From NCBI GenBank assembly GCA_014529385.2, contig CM043950.1, positions 79,974,343 through 80,038,342 of the forward strand: a DNA stretch of 64,000 nucleotides, read 5' to 3'. The notes under the pieces are model-generated. The model saw only the letters and a list, made by a program, of their open reading frames with translations. It was not told the origin of the DNA and made no database searches. Below, piece by piece: positions 47,470-59,822 of the stretch. This stretch comes from Adiantum capillus-veneris. Taxonomy: Eukaryota; Streptophyta; Polypodiopsida; Polypodiales; Pteridaceae. The position numbers were made by a program, and so were the translations under genes. Positions within the stretch are counted from its first letter, which is position 1; each line of letters opens with the position of its first letter.

Positions 47470-48690
47470 TTGTGGTTAACTAAATTAGTATTTCACTCTG
47501 GATCTAAGAGGACTCACTCTTTCTAGTCCTGGTCTTGTCTCTAAGATAGCTAGTCTGAACGTGTTGGAAGTGACATAATATTGATGTATGACCTTCAATC
47601 TCTCAAAAGAAGTGTATTTTTATGCAAGTTTGATTTCGAAAACATTAAGGACTCACAAGAGTAGGATTTTATGCAATGAATTTAAAAAGGTATACCATCC
47701 ATAAGATGAAAATTTGTTCGCGTACACAAAAATGGCCTTTGTGCTTTGAGACCTGTAGGTATTGTGTTTGGTAGGTTGTAATCAAACTAATAAAATTATT
47801 CACAAGCCTTATAGAGAAATATTTCAGCCATATTTATATAAAAGTTATGAGTAAGGCTTGAAGGATAATGTTGTGATTACAAAACGAAGATGTGAACAAC
47901 AACTAGATGGGCAGTGATGGTGTCTACACAGCTGCAGTCTTGTCTCTTTCATGTTCCTTGATCATGAGAACTAGCTAACACCCTAAGCTTATTTTGAGGC
48001 CCTATGTCATGTAACATTGTACTTTTCATCCTATGTGCAAATATAAAATGAGAAGGTGAAGTTATCTCAAAGAAATTATCTTTGTAGTGTAAGATTTAAA
48101 GTCTTTATAATATGTATATTATGAGTATTTAACTTTAGCCTTGACCACTTAGAGCCTAAAATGTTTTGAAGTAGATAAATCATATGATACTTTCTTTCTT
48201 CCAAACTCACAATTGTAAGTTGGTGTTTGTATTAGAATCTCAAAAATGTACAAAAGCAACCTCAAGATTGTACTTAGCCTCGAGGTATCTACCAGTCATA
48301 CCGAGTTACAAAGCACTACCATAGGCAAGCTAGCATCCAAGATCACCTACCCAACAAGGTGGTGGAAATTTCTTGATTCTACTCGTTAGTCTTTCTTCTT
48401 TTTCCAAGGGCAAAATTCAACTCCCCGATTTCTAAGAAAATCTTTATGAAACTTGCAATCAACCAATCATTTCCAAATACACGATGGTTCTTGGCTTTCT
48501 AAACATGTTTGAAATAGCATAAATGAATTGTTTGTGCATAGATTATTAGTTCTTGACTTCTCATCACCCTGCTCAAGGGGTGCACTATTCAATAACCCCC
48601 TATATAACATGCGTTCATAGGGTAATTAAAAAACCCCTTTTCAAGCATGTTTGAATGAATACAATGACCCCTTATTTTAAGATTTTTTTC
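47470..48690. other. Unassigned spacer
   Basis: Nothing recognised on either strand. Confidence 0.4.
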
Positions 48691-48694
48691 AAAA

Positions 48695-49250
48695 ATGAAT
48701 ATATAAATACCTTATTTAACTGTATCTCTCTTAAATGGCCTAAAATTTTTGCATTTTAAAACACCTCTTGTTGAACTCAAGTGGTACATTAACATGATGA
48801 CATAGTGCAAGACCCATCTGCATAAATTACTTGTTGGGCCATAGATTATCGAGCATAGATTAACATGATTAACATGGTTAACATGAATATAAAAATACCC
48901 AATTTTATTGTATATCTGTTAAATCTCCTAAAATTTTACATTTTAAAACCCCTCTTGTTGAACTCAGGTGGTACATTAACATGATTACATAGTGCAATTA
49001 TACCCATCTGCATAACTTTCTTGTTCGGCCATAGATTACCGAGCATAGATTAACACGATTAACATGGTTAACATGAATATAAAAATACCCTATTTTATTG
49101 TATCTCTGTTAAATCTCCTAAAATTTTAGCAATCTAAAACCCCTCTTATTGAACTCACGTGGGACATTCACATGATTACATAGTGCATTTGAGCACATCT
49201 ACATAAATTTCTTGTTGGGCCACAGATTGTTGAGCACCCGTAAATAAGTG
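48695..49250 (+). repeat. About 188-bp tandem repeat, three copies
   Basis: Units share ATATAAAAATACCC...TTGTATCTCTGTTAAAT, TTAAAACCCCTCTTGTTGAA and TAACATGATTAACATGG. The landmark AACATGAATATAAAAATACC falls near 48880 and 49070. The three copies are diverged and no ORF runs through. The internal AACATG(A/G)TTAAC words can pair. Confidence 0.85.
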
Positions 49251-51703
49251 AGAGAGATTGTCACTTTCCTTTTACAGCCCAAACATCTATATGAACCAAT
49301 ACCTCAAACCAGAACATTCACTCATACGGACAGAGCTCCCCATAACACCTTCCACAAGAATATCACCATGAAAGAAGGCTAGTATGGGTTCCATATGTTA
49401 TTTGTAATTGTCACCCATTTTGCTTCCAACCATGTCAAGCCCTTGTGTTTGATGAGTGGGGAGAACCAATCAGTCTTAATCATTAAAGTGTGGTATATAC
49501 TCTTAGTATGTGGATTACCAAACTACCTACATTTGGGCCATCACCACGCTTTCCACTTGAGGCTCAACTTGCATATATGATCACATGCTTTCCTATCCCT
49601 TTCAATGGGGCCTAGCATCAACCCACTTTGCTATGCTAGTGGTTTGAGCCTTCACCTGTTAGCGCAAGTGACTGAGCTTGAGTCTTGCATGTTCATACAT
49701 TGGAATGCATAATCAACATTTTTCCCAGTGTGCAAGAGGTGGAGCTGACGAAAATTCAAAGTGTCAAAGTGTGACCTGCTGCACCGACCTAGCAAGCCAC
49801 TAGAAGCTCTCAAGGATGTCACATCCTTGAGAGTCTAATAGAGTGGCTTGCTATAGGAAAGAGAATCAAGACAGATCAGGTTGCTGAGCTACAGGAGGGT
49901 GTTGATATCCGAGTAAATGAGGTCACCATGATCAAATGAGGAAACATATGAACTGAAAGGGGCAGTTGTGCTAACAACCAAGTGAAGAGAGGGCGCCGTT
50001 CAAAGAAGCGAAGAGGGGGAGAGCACGAGAGCAGCCAAAGGCAAGAGGAGAGGAGGATAAAACCCCCATCTCTGAAGGCCAAGGGAGAGAAAGAGTCGAG
50101 GTGAGCCTCTCGAGGCCAATGAACTATATTCCTTAATAATTAATGATGCTAATTCGACATTCTTAATATTAGTGATACTAATTCGTTTATTTTTAAGACA
50201 TTCTTTTACACTGCAAGTTTCATGCTTTTTCACTAGCTGAGAAAAAGGGCGATTATCCCACTCATTTTCACACTTCATTAGAGAATTTTGGAGCAAGTAT
50301 AAAAAATTCATAATAATTATTTAAAAATTCCATAGAATAAGTGATTTTTATGTTCTGAATGCCGACTAAGTATTAGAACAATCACGTCAGCGGCGTGAGT
50401 ATACATATTGTTTAATGATGGTGGAGCAAGATGAGCTGTCTGCATAACAAGTAATGTATGTGAGGGATGAGGAGACTTGTGACGCTACGAGTCTCATATC
50501 TCTTTTTGCTGCTGATCATGAATGATCTAGCAGGCTAGGGGATGGGCAAATTATGTCAGGAGTTTTTTCGAGCAAGGGATTGTGCATATGTATATACACA
50601 TGCATGGTGCATCGAATAAAGGATTGCCCGTTTCCTAAAGCCAGGTGGTTACGTGGGGCCCACATGTGTACAGGTAGGACAGGGTGTACATAGTGCATCG
50701 ATTTTCATTATTACCAGTATTAGTGTGTTTTTTCTACAATAATGAGGAGTTGGTAGCGCGTAAAATTTCTCAAGAAAGCTATCCGCAGGCCGACGACATG
50801 AGGTAAGCAGGTGCATCAGATGGCATCTAGTGGCATCAGGACGTCGAATGGGGTCAATATTTACACGTGGATGAGTACGGATACAACGTGGGTGTTTTCT
50901 TGTGATAATTATGCAAAAAGGTCATCATGAGGACCATATTTTGGGGCCACTTCACGTGGTGGAGGGATGCATTATTGAAAAAAGTTGAGTGTCAGGTGTG
51001 AGGATGGATGCAGCAGAGTGACAACTATGCACTGTGAGGTCAGTTTTTGGCCTGTTCGGGGTCCGTTTGAGGTCATCTAAAAGGACAAGGATTCCCAAGT
51101 GATAAAGCTAAGTGTGGAAACTGAAAAAAAAGAGAGAAGACCAGAAAAAGAGTGGAGAGAAGAGGAGAAACAGCTGCAACTGTGTTTTTGCCCATTCTGG
51201 AGCGTGTTTTGGCCATAAACTGCTCATCCAAGGTCGGATTTGAGCACTTTGACATTGTAGACTGGGGTTTTCGGCCATGCCGGATGCAATGGCACTGTCC
51301 ATTTTTCAAAACTCCTCACTGTTTTTTTGCTGTGTTTTGCTGTGAAAGTTTCTCCTATGAGCGAAGCTTCTACTCCAATTTGTGATTGTATCTGGCATAT
51401 TCCATATTGTGTGAGCTATTTGCCCCATTGGTGTTGGCGCAAGCTCTATTGTACCAAAACATCATAAATTCTCATCTTTTGAGATGAGTTTTTTGGGTGT
51501 GTGTGTGTGTGCGTGTCTCTCTCTGTGTGGAGTGGGCAAGTAGATAGTCTCTCTCCTCTCACTCCATTGGTGTGTTCCCTGTCTCGGCCAGGTGGGTTGT
51601 GTAAGCCGCGTGGTGCCCCATAGTGTGTGTGTGTATCATACCAAGAGTGTGTGTCGGGTCAGTATAGAGGCGCTCTTTGTGTATCCATGCCGCTCACAGC
51701 GTG
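49251..51703. other. Unassigned 2.4 kb
   Basis: No coding family is recognised. The segment 51410-51700 (TATTTGCCCCATTGG, GTGTGTG runs) looks like an LTR promoter or leader area but has no second copy in the window. A tRNA-derived SINE was considered at 49640-49740 and not supported. Confidence 0.4.
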
Positions 51704-52904
51704 TCTTGCAACCTTCAGCTCTCCTCTACCCTTGGTAATTGGTATCAGCTCACGGTGTCTCGTGCAAAAATTGGAGGTTATTTCTCTGTAGTCATTTGCA
51801 GCCATACGTGCTTCCCTTGCTACAAGGAAACATTACGCTTTTCATTCCCTCAAATTTTTCCTCCAGCTGTAGCTCCTTCCTCTCTAGCGGCCCTTTTGTC
51901 ATCTTGCACCTGCTCTGTCTCTCTCCTCCTCTACTATGTAGCAACGTGCGGGTCTAAGACCTCCAACTGGCGGTCACTCTCTCTTCTCTCTGTCCATGCA
52001 CTATGCCACCCCACCTCCCTGACCTCCTGCAGCCCTCCTCTTCTTCAGTCACCCCATGCATCAACTCCTCCTTGCCTGCATCCGGTTGCCATCCCATGCA
52101 GCTCGTGATCAAGCCCCCTCTTTCTTTCCATTTGTAGCCCATTAACCACCTCTTACTTGACTCCTTGATTTCCCTGACTCCTTGGCTCCCTCTTCGGGTG
52201 CCACCCTCCTACAGCTTGCAACACAGCCCCTCTGGTCTCTCATATGACAACCTCCTTCATGGCCAAGCCCCTTGGTGTTCTTCTCCTCTCCTGCAGCCCT
52301 TGGCCTCCCGTCCATTGTATCTCGCCATGCTACCCCCTCTCATGCCGCGTTGCCACCCCCCTAGATGGCACCCCTCCTTCTTTTTATCATGTAGTTGGCG
52401 TTTTTTTTCCTGCATGCCCACCACCTTTCAACATTTCTTTTTTTATCAAGCCCTTCGACTTGGGCCACCTTCCCACAACCCTTGCTTGCCCCAACCATCG
52501 GAACAAAAATCTCCCTTATGAAATACTGCAACCAATGGCCATCCATCAGATATTGAGCTTGTCAAGCTTGGACAACCGCCTTGCATACATCACGGCAACT
52601 TATGCAATTCACACACCATAATATCACCGCCATCCGAAATGGTCGTCAAACAATTTCCATTTGGCATACATATCACGGAAACATTTTGCAATGATTTCCA
52701 TCGAGCTATGAAGCCTCCCAATCTAGCAAAGCTTCGGAACAACATTCGACCAACTTAGAGCCACATTTAGCATACACATCATGTAGCATTTGTTACAGGC
52801 TGCATCTAGCACTTGCCAAATTCTACGACCATCAACCTCCATGATGCCATATACCTGTTGCTGACACTTCCATGGGTTGACAAATTCTAGGTGCACCGTC
52901 ATTG
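51704..52904 (-). repeat. Left (3') LTR copy of the gag-only element
   Basis: CTTCAGCTCTCCTCTACCC at about 51715 through TCTAGGTGCACC near 52900 matches 55226-56157 joined to 58671-58878. On the minus strand the polypurine tract AACGAGGGGTTGGGCAA immediately precedes TGACGGTGCACC, giving the LTR start at about 52904. The portion matching 54332-55220 is missing, so the copy is truncated on the left. Confidence 0.75.
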
Positions 52905-52947
52905 CCCAACCCCTCGTTGAGCATTCATGCTCAACCATAGCATTATT

Positions 52948-54275
52948 TTAGAGAAGAGATGAGTGCATATTATAAAATTGATACTTACTATGTACACAAG
53001 CAATAGATAGATAGTGAGAGATTTTATCAGCTGTAGAATCCTCCTGGATCAAATGGAAAGCTATAGGATCTCCCAACTGTGATGCAACCCTGTCTTCCAC
53101 TACCACTGCTTCTTGGAGAACCAAGCCTACCTGCTCCTCAAGCATACCCTTTGCTGTAGGTCCTTCAAATGGAATACACTCTATACATGACTTACCATGC
53201 CAATCTTCGTTCACCCTAGCTTGTGATACTTCATTTTCAACCACTTCGGGTGAGAGCAAATCTAATTGCTCAATCATTAGCTCTTGAATGTCAACCTGCT
53301 CGTCTAGGACCGCTTCTACAATCATATCATCGGCTAAGCAAGAAAGAAAGCCATGATCTATCACCTCGTTCTCTGGTATGTTGACATCGTCCACACCTTC
53401 TGCAATGCACTACCGCTCTTCAATACAATTGGTAGGGCAAGGTTGCCCAACCCCCTAGCTAGCTTCTTCCTGTACAGCTTTGACCATCGCTTTGTCAACA
53501 TCTTCAAACTTTTCATGCAAGCTCTGATCCATAGCTTCATTTGATTCTTCATGCATACACTCTTCGGCTAGGACCGCATCCTTGCTAGCCGAGCTGACAA
53601 ACTCTTGTATAGCAGCACACCAAATTGAAGGTACAAATTGAAATGAATGACCAAAATGGCTTACCAATGGCAAAGCAGCTATCTCTTTGACGGCTTTTGA
53701 ACTCCCTTTTGGCTTCATGGCATGATGCAACTCCGTTATCGAGCTATATCCATCGTCTGTCAGCTTCAGTAAACCCATCTCCAACTTCTTCTTTGCTTTC
53801 TTGCTCTTTGCCTTGGCTAAGGAGACAACATCTTCATAACTTTCCACATCGGCAAGCTCGACCTTTTCTCTAATATTTGGATGTAGACACTCCAAAAACC
53901 TCTCTAACTTGAAGTAGTCGTTCCCTCAAGATTGTGTAGCAACTTTTAATTGCTGCCAAATATCTTCAAATTTCTTTAAAAAGGTTCTAAACTCACCGCT
54001 TCCATCTTGCTTCAAAACCTTCATGTTTGCATCCAATTCTGCAGGCAAAATTCTCTGCTTGAAATCTTGAATAAACCGAGCTCGAACCAGCTTCCATGAC
54101 TGCCGATCAGGAACTTCTAACCCCTCAAACCAAGCTTTGGCTTTCCCTTGCATCACTAGCGGCATAGCCCTTTGTTGGTCACCATCCGCATCAACAACCT
54201 CCAGAGCTCCACATCTGACATCCAATCTTTAGCATCTTGCTCATCGGAGAACACTAACTCACAATCTGGCACCAT
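52948..54275 (-). pseudogene. Gag of the gag-only element
   Basis: ATG at 54275 (MVPDCELVFSDEQDAKDWM), one frame slip near 54225, then AKAWFEGL, SWKLVRARFIQDFKQRI, FLKKFEDIWQQL and LHPNIREKVELADVESYEDVVSLAKAK, the Retrotrans_gag pattern. The acidic C-terminal half (VIDHGFLSCLADDMIVEAVL...) has no zinc knuckle or protease. TGA at 53926 and TAGs near 53455 and 53400 interrupt but do not shift the frame. It ends 44 bases before the LTR, leaving no room for pol. Confidence 0.75.
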
Positions 54276-54311
54276 GTTATTGCGCCATGCCATCACTTGA
54301 GCGATAAGTGT

Positions 54312-54331
54312 GATCCTCAGTGGGGGCACCA
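54312..54331 (-). promoter_or_regulatory. Primer-binding site of the gag-only element
   Basis: In sense it reads TGGTGCCCCCACTGAGGATC, about 40 bases before the gag ATG. A near-identical site (TGGTGCCCTCACAGAGGATC) precedes the gag at 59.6 kb, so both elements share one priming strategy, different from the tRNA-Met sites. The tRNA is not identified. Confidence 0.65.
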
Positions 54332-56157
54332 CAAGAAGGAAAGGGGGAAACTAGAAAAACCACGAGCACACAGTATGAATGCCTCTCTATAGCCGAGTGA
54401 TTTCACAACACCCCAATCCATTACTAAACACACACCGAGATACCCACTCTGCAAACAATCAATGTCCAAGGCCAAAATCCGACCAACCCTAATTGTATAC
54501 ACTTGGTTGTAAATCATGCAATAAATTATCCCAATCTATGACCCTTGATAGCATCATACACACACATACAAGTAGTCCCGACACTCAGAGACACCCCAAA
54601 AATGTGCATATACCCAATAACCCAGTATGCAATCATAACATCAAGCCTCAACCGTGTAGAGAGCACTCCAATCCAAAAAGAACCAATCTGGACTCATTCG
54701 AAATCTCAAGATGAATGGCCGACTTAAGTTTGTCCACAAGCTTGCATATACCACAACCATTGAGGTAGCACTCACTCACTAGACACACCCCAAAACTGGG
54801 CACATATCAAAGACTTGTACCCTTTGCGCACACCTCACTTGCCACTCAGATACGCGATAGTACGTATAGAGGCATGAGATCACGAGAGAAAATGTTGTAT
54901 ACCCACTCAAGCATCAAGAATCGGTGTATTTACAACGATGAAATCTTACTTAGGCCTGCTGCTTTGTTCTCTATGTAAGCCGGTCCTCCTTCACATTTCC
55001 TTCGAATCTCCGAGATTTTCTAAGCAACTTATGCGACCTGCTTCTGATATGACAACCCACTTCTTGGATCCTTGACGGCCACCCTCTGATCAGCTTCATG
55101 CACTCATGCGCCCGGCAGCATCATCCCATGCATACGATGGCCCTTTATTTAGTACTCTCATCTCCTTTCTAGCGCTCTCGAACAACCCCTCTCCTTCTTC
55201 TCGATAACTGATGGCCAAGTCTTACAACCTTCAGCTCTCCTCTACCCGTGGTAATTGGTATCAGCTCACTGTCCCTCCTGCAATTGGAGTTTCTTTCTCT
55301 GCAGTCATTTGCAGCCCTACCTTCTTCCCTTGCTACTACAAGGAAACGTGCCCCTTTTCATTCCCTCAAATTCGCCCTCCAGCTGTAGCTCCTTCCTATC
55401 TAGCAGCCCTTATGCCAACTCGCACCTGCTCTGTCTCTCTCCTCCTCTGCTATGCAGCAACCTGCGGCCTAAGACCCCCAATTGGTAGTCTCTCTCTCCT
55501 CTCTCTGTCCCCGCACTATGCCACCCCACCTCCCTGACCTCCTGCAACCCTCGTCTTCTTCAGTCACCCCATGCATCAACTCCTCCTTGCCTTCATCTGG
55601 TTGCTATCCCATGCATCTTATGATCGAGCCCCCTCTTTCGTTCCATTTGAAGCCTGTAAACCTCCTGTGACTTGGCTCCTTGATGTCTTTAACTCCTTGG
55701 CTTCCTCTTTCGGGTCCGGCCCTCGTGCAGCTTGTGACACAGCCCCTCTCCTCTGTCATATGAAAACCTCCTTCAAGGCCAAGCCCCTTGGCCCCCCGTC
55801 CATTGTATCTCACCATGCTACCCCTTCTCATGCCACCTTGCCACCCCCTAGATGGGGCCCCTTCTTCTCCTTATCATGCAGTTGGCGTTTTTCTTCCTGC
55901 ATGCCTACCACCTTTCAACATTTCTTTTTTTATCAAGCCCTTCCCACGACCCTTGCTTGCCCCGACCATTAGAACAAAAAGCTCCCTTATGCAATACTGT
56001 GACCAATGGCCGTCCATCAGATATTGAACTTGTCAAGCTTGGACAATCACCTTGAATACATCACGGTACCTCATGCAATCTACACACCATAATATCACCG
56101 CCATCCAAAATGGTCGTCAAACCATTGCCATTTGGCATACATACCACGGCAACACTT

Positions 56158-56299
56158 TGTTGAGAGAGAAGAAGAGAGCACAGGAATAGAACCCCAAAGT
56201 GTGTAGAATACACATGTGACATGATGTATATATAGAGGGGACCTGGGTGCTATATATAGAGAAGTCATATATTGAGTAGCTTCACATATAAGCTCAACA
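56158..56299 (-). repeat. 3' LTR of the small element, 142 bp
   Basis: On the plus strand it starts TGTTGAGAGAGAAG and ends AAGCTCAACA. It contains TATATATAG promoter-like words and a CTCTATATATAG stretch. Confidence 0.9.
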
Positions 56300-56418
56300 C
56301 CCGCGCTCAAATAAGGGTCCCTAACTGTGGATGAAAAAACCCTTGGGGGATCAAGGGAAAAACCCACAGCTCTATATACACCCACCGTTATATTATAAAA
56401 ATCATTGAATATACAAAT

Positions 56419-56525
56419 GTTCACGAGGAGCTACATCACTTCTTTTACAATGAATATTTTATGAGGAGCTACATCACTCCTTTACAATGAATCGTTTATG
56501 AGGAGTTACATTACTCCTATCCTAT
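56419..56525. repeat. About 33-bp tandem repeat, three copies
   Basis: TTTACAATGAAT...TATGAGGAGCTACATCACT recurs three times with minor changes, in the small element's interior beside its 3' LTR. Confidence 0.8.
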
Positions 56526-57009
56526 CAAATACAATAATGAATACAAAGGTTCAATAAAAAGGTGTAAAGGCTATCGATTAGCTTGTAATCAAAAGTGTCT
56601 CCGTGAATCTGTTGTCTAGCTTGTCATCAATATCGCATCACCAAACATGTCTTCATGTTCTCATCAATATGGCATCACCAAACATATCTTCATAAATCTT
56701 TTATTGTCACCAAGTTTGTCTTCATAAAATCAATTCTTTGATCAATCCTACATAGATCATAGACTCAAAAAAACATAGTCATGAAAATTATTAGCATCGT
56801 TAGTGAAATAATTACATCCACAATGCCATAAGAGATGGTTCGCGACGTCACTCTTTTGACGACATATATACGCACGACAACATATGGTACATAAAGTATG
56901 AACGTAAAAGTACAAGATGTGTGAATACGTGATGCAAATGATATGTGTATATACTACATAAAATAACATTTATCAACGTAGTGATCAATGAATACCATCA
57001 AAGTATTAA

Positions 57010-57410
57010 CAAAATATCATCATTGTATCAATAAAAATGAATAAATCATCATGGTATCAACGAAAAGCATCATGATATCACCTAGAATAATGATTGTATC
57101 AACGAAATAACATCATGGCATCACCGAGAATAACCATGGTATCAACGAAACAACATCATGGTATCACCGAGAATAACCATGGTATCAACGAAACATCATC
57201 ATGGTATCAACAAAAATCACCATGGAATCAACTAAATATCATCATGGAATCACCGAGAATAACTATGGTATCAACGAAATATCATCATGGCATCACCGAT
57301 AATAACCATGGTATCAATGAAATATCATCATGGTATCAACGAAAATCACCATGACAAAAGTATTAACAAAACATCATCATGGTACCATCAAAATCACTAT
57401 GGTATCAATG
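57010..57410. repeat. About 21-bp repeat array of CATCATGGTATCAACGA type
   Basis: Alternating units ATCATCATGGTATCACCGAG and AATAACCATGGTATCAACGA, about 18 in all. The reading at 57094-57354 is a translation of the repeat and not a gene. The core word is shared with 23440-25390 and 61235-61565. Confidence 0.9.
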
Positions 57411-57639
57411 TGAAATTATCAATAAAACGACGTAAACTATATCTCTAAAAGAATAATTATACGAGAATCAATGAACGAGTATATCATATAACAAAAGATC
57501 ATGTACCAACAGTAGCTCGATAGAATTTGGACGATCATCAACGGCTCAATTGAATCGGAACGATATGTAACTGGCTTTTGCAGCAAAGTTACGTACGTCA
57601 GTAACAAATATATGATTGATGAAGAAAAAATATAATTGA

Positions 57640-58500
57640 GAAGTTTTCAATTATGAGAAAAATCAAAAGCAAAAAGTAAAATTTTGATTTACAAGCATAT
57701 TCGCAGTCCGAAACGATAACCCAAAATCAGTGCAGAATTTAGAAAAACTTTCTTCTGCAAAGTTATAGACCACATCGATTCCGATGGCTCAAGCGAATAG
57801 TTTCTCATCGATTACGCGGGTAGTTTCTGCAAAATCATTTTCAATTAGCAGAAAAATCAAAAACATAAAACAAAACTTGTTTTTCACGTATGTACGCAGT
57901 CCGCAAACAATAACGTAAAATCGGTGCAAAATTTGAAAAAACTTCCTTCTGCAAAGTTGTAGACCACAAGGATTTCAATCCCTCTCGCGAGTAGTTTCTA
58001 CAAAATTGTTTTAAATTAGCAGAAAAATCAAAAACATAGAACGAAACTTGCTTTTCGGACATGTACGCAGTCCGTGAACGATAACTGAAAATCGGTGCAA
58101 AGTTGTAGACTACATCGATTCCGGTCCCTCTCACGAGTAGTTTCTGAAAAATCGTTTTCAATTAGTAGCAAAATCAAAAACAAAAAGTGGAAGTTGCTTT
58201 TCAGGTATGTACGCAGTCCCCGAACAATAACTCAAAATCGGTGCAGAATTTGAAAAAACTTTCTTCTGCAAAGTTATAGAGCACATTGATTCCAATCCCT
58301 TTATAGAGTAGTTTCTGCAAAATCGTTTTCAATTAGCAAAAAAATCAAAAACAAAAAGCGGAAGTTGCTTTTCAGGTATGTACACAGTCCGCGAACGATA
58401 ACTCAAAATTGGTGCAGAATTTGAAAAAACTTCCTTCTGCAAAGTTTTAGACCACATTCAAGTAGATTCTGCAAAATCTCTTTCAATTAACAAAAAAATC
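57640..58500. repeat. About 172-bp tandem repeat, five copies
   Basis: The landmark CGCAGTCCGNNAACGATAAC appears near 57704, 57894, 58066, 58210 and 58383. Units also share TTCTGCAAAGTTNTAGACCAC and TTTCAATTAGCAGAAAAATC. The array occupies the small element's leader, just inside the primer site. Confidence 0.88.
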
Positions 58501-58516
58501 AAAAAAAAAACGTACT

Positions 58517-58528
58517 GCTCTGATACCA
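58517..58528 (-). promoter_or_regulatory. Primer-binding site (tRNA-Met) of the small element
   Basis: In sense TGGTATCAGAGC, directly inside the right LTR. Confidence 0.92.
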
Positions 58529-58670
58529 TGTTGAGAGAGAAAGAGAGAGCATAGGAATAGAACCCCAAAGTGTGTAGAATACACACATGAGATGATGTAT
58601 ATATAGAGGGGACCTCGGTGCTATATATAGAGAAGCCATATATTGAGTAGCTTCACATATAAGCTCAACA
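58529..58670 (-). repeat. 5' LTR of the small element, 142 bp
   Basis: Same length and ends as the left copy, with 8 differences by eye. Its CT-rich inner end (CTCTCTCTTTCTCTC) resembles the copia LTR at 9223-9357. Confidence 0.9.
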
Positions 58671-58952
58671 CATATATCAAGCTGTGAAGCCTCTCAATTT
58701 GGCAAAGCTTCGGAACAGCATTCGACCAACTTAGAGCCACAATTAGCATACACATCATGTACCACTGATTCCAGGCTACATCTAGCACTTGCCAAGGTCT
58801 GCGACAATCAACTTGCATGATGTCCTATATGTGATGTTGACACGTCCATGGGTCGAGGAATTCTAGGTGCACCAACGTTCAGGACCACCTTCTCCAAGAA
58901 CATTAAGTCACAATTCTTGCATCATGGTCATCATGTCTTGCATATTTCGTTG

Positions 58953-59588
58953 TTACGGTTCAGAATTAGCAGCCCTTTGAACAGGTTGGATTCTAGCTTC
59001 TACCTGAATCTTCTTCTTTTGGCCACCATTATTTTGTACTGAGATCGCTTTTCCATATTCATTAAGTCTTTGAGCCTTCCATTCTTTCTCTCTGGCAATA
59101 CCGACTGGCTCCTTGAGGGTGATGAGTCTGTTTAGCTCGACATTGAACTTAAGACTTTCTTTTAGGTTGACCACAAAACGGTCCTTCTTTAACATGGATG
59201 GGGTGATTTCATTTCCAAAAGCTCGGGCCCATTTATCCCAGAAACGGGTGAACTCCATGACAAAATCATCAACACTTGATTACCTTTTGAGTGTACCCCA
59301 AAATTTCATGCCAAACTTCATTACATACTTCAATGAATGGATATTCTGCCAAGAAATCTTGCTTCACAAGATTGTAATCCAAAACTACCCCTAGATTTTT
59401 TGCCTGCATCAACTCCTCATAATTGTGTGGCCAAACTTTTGCTTCATTCTGTAAACAGTATTGCAGTAGCCGCTACAATATGGCTTGGTCTTGTATTTTT
59501 TGCAGCATGCAATTGATTCCAATTTTTCAATAAAATTATGTGCATTCTCATTAGGCAATCCATGAAACTGTGGGAATTCATCTGCCAT
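58953..59588 (-). pseudogene. Gypsy gag fragment, related element
   Basis: ATG at 59588 (MADEFPQFHGLPNENAHNFIEKLES), the usual opening of this gag type, then stops and a frame change near 59400-59260. The gag core resumes as MEFTRFWDKWARAFGN, LKKDRFVVNLKESLKFNVELNRLITLKEPVGIAREKEWK. It ends at TAG-like stops near 58953, about 65 bases from the neighbouring LTR end, so the rest of the element is missing on the left. Confidence 0.7.
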
Positions 59589-59822
59589 GTTGGATTGCCA
59601 TAAAAACACTTACATGTGACGTCAAAAACTCAAGGGATGTCGATGGATTGCACCAGTATCAAATCCACCTCACACAAGGTAACTCCAACTATACGACCAC
59701 CTCAAGTGATATCTACAATTTACACATACATAGGCAGTTGTCCATAAGGACGCACATCTCTCTTACATTCACTACCTATTGTAGAATAAACATATTTCAC
59801 AATAATTGGAGCATGGGAGTAC

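Larger units (their letters stand above)
56158..58670 (-). mobile_element. Small non-coding LTR retrotransposon, 2,513 bp
   Basis: Identical-length 142-bp LTRs (56158-56299, 58529-58670) with TG...CA ends, 8 differences by eye. A tRNA-Met primer site (58517-58528) abuts the right LTR, and TTTGAGCGCGGG precedes the left LTR as polypurine tract, so sense is minus. The interior has no ORF of note, only tandem repeats. It interrupts a gypsy LTR whose intact counterpart is at 52680-52700. No clear target duplication (CACTT left, CATAT right). It fits the TRIM class in LTR size but is longer inside. Confidence 0.85.
51704..58887 (-). mobile_element. Gag-only LTR retrotransposon, split by a nested element
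   Basis: Left LTR 51704-52904 (outer end truncated), internal region 52905-54331 with only a gag gene, primer site, and right LTR 54332-58887 interrupted at 56158-58670. No protease, RT or integrase is present or would fit. It therefore resembles large non-autonomous gypsy derivatives, but carries gag. The LTR copies agree at roughly 85-90% by eye over 1.2 kb. Confidence 0.7.
54332..58887 (-). repeat. Right (5') LTR, about 2 kb, interrupted
   Basis: It spans the primer site to about 58887, where sequence similarity to the left LTR ends (GTGCACC). Removing the 2,513-bp insertion leaves about 2.04 kb. The exact LTR ends are uncertain because the inner end does not show a clean CA. Open stretches within are shadows of CT-rich sequence. 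Confidence 0.65.

Noticed and set aside
49640-49760. tRNA-derived SINE
   Set aside because: The A-box-like and B-box-like words are too poor and no poly-A or target duplication is seen.
51677-52621. Several Ser/Leu/Pro-rich ORFs of 60-140 codons
   Set aside because: They lie in an LTR and reappear as shifted versions in its second copy without frame conservation.
57094-57354. Open reading through the CATCATGG array
   Set aside because: It translates a 21-bp repeat, so the open frame is a by-product of unit length.
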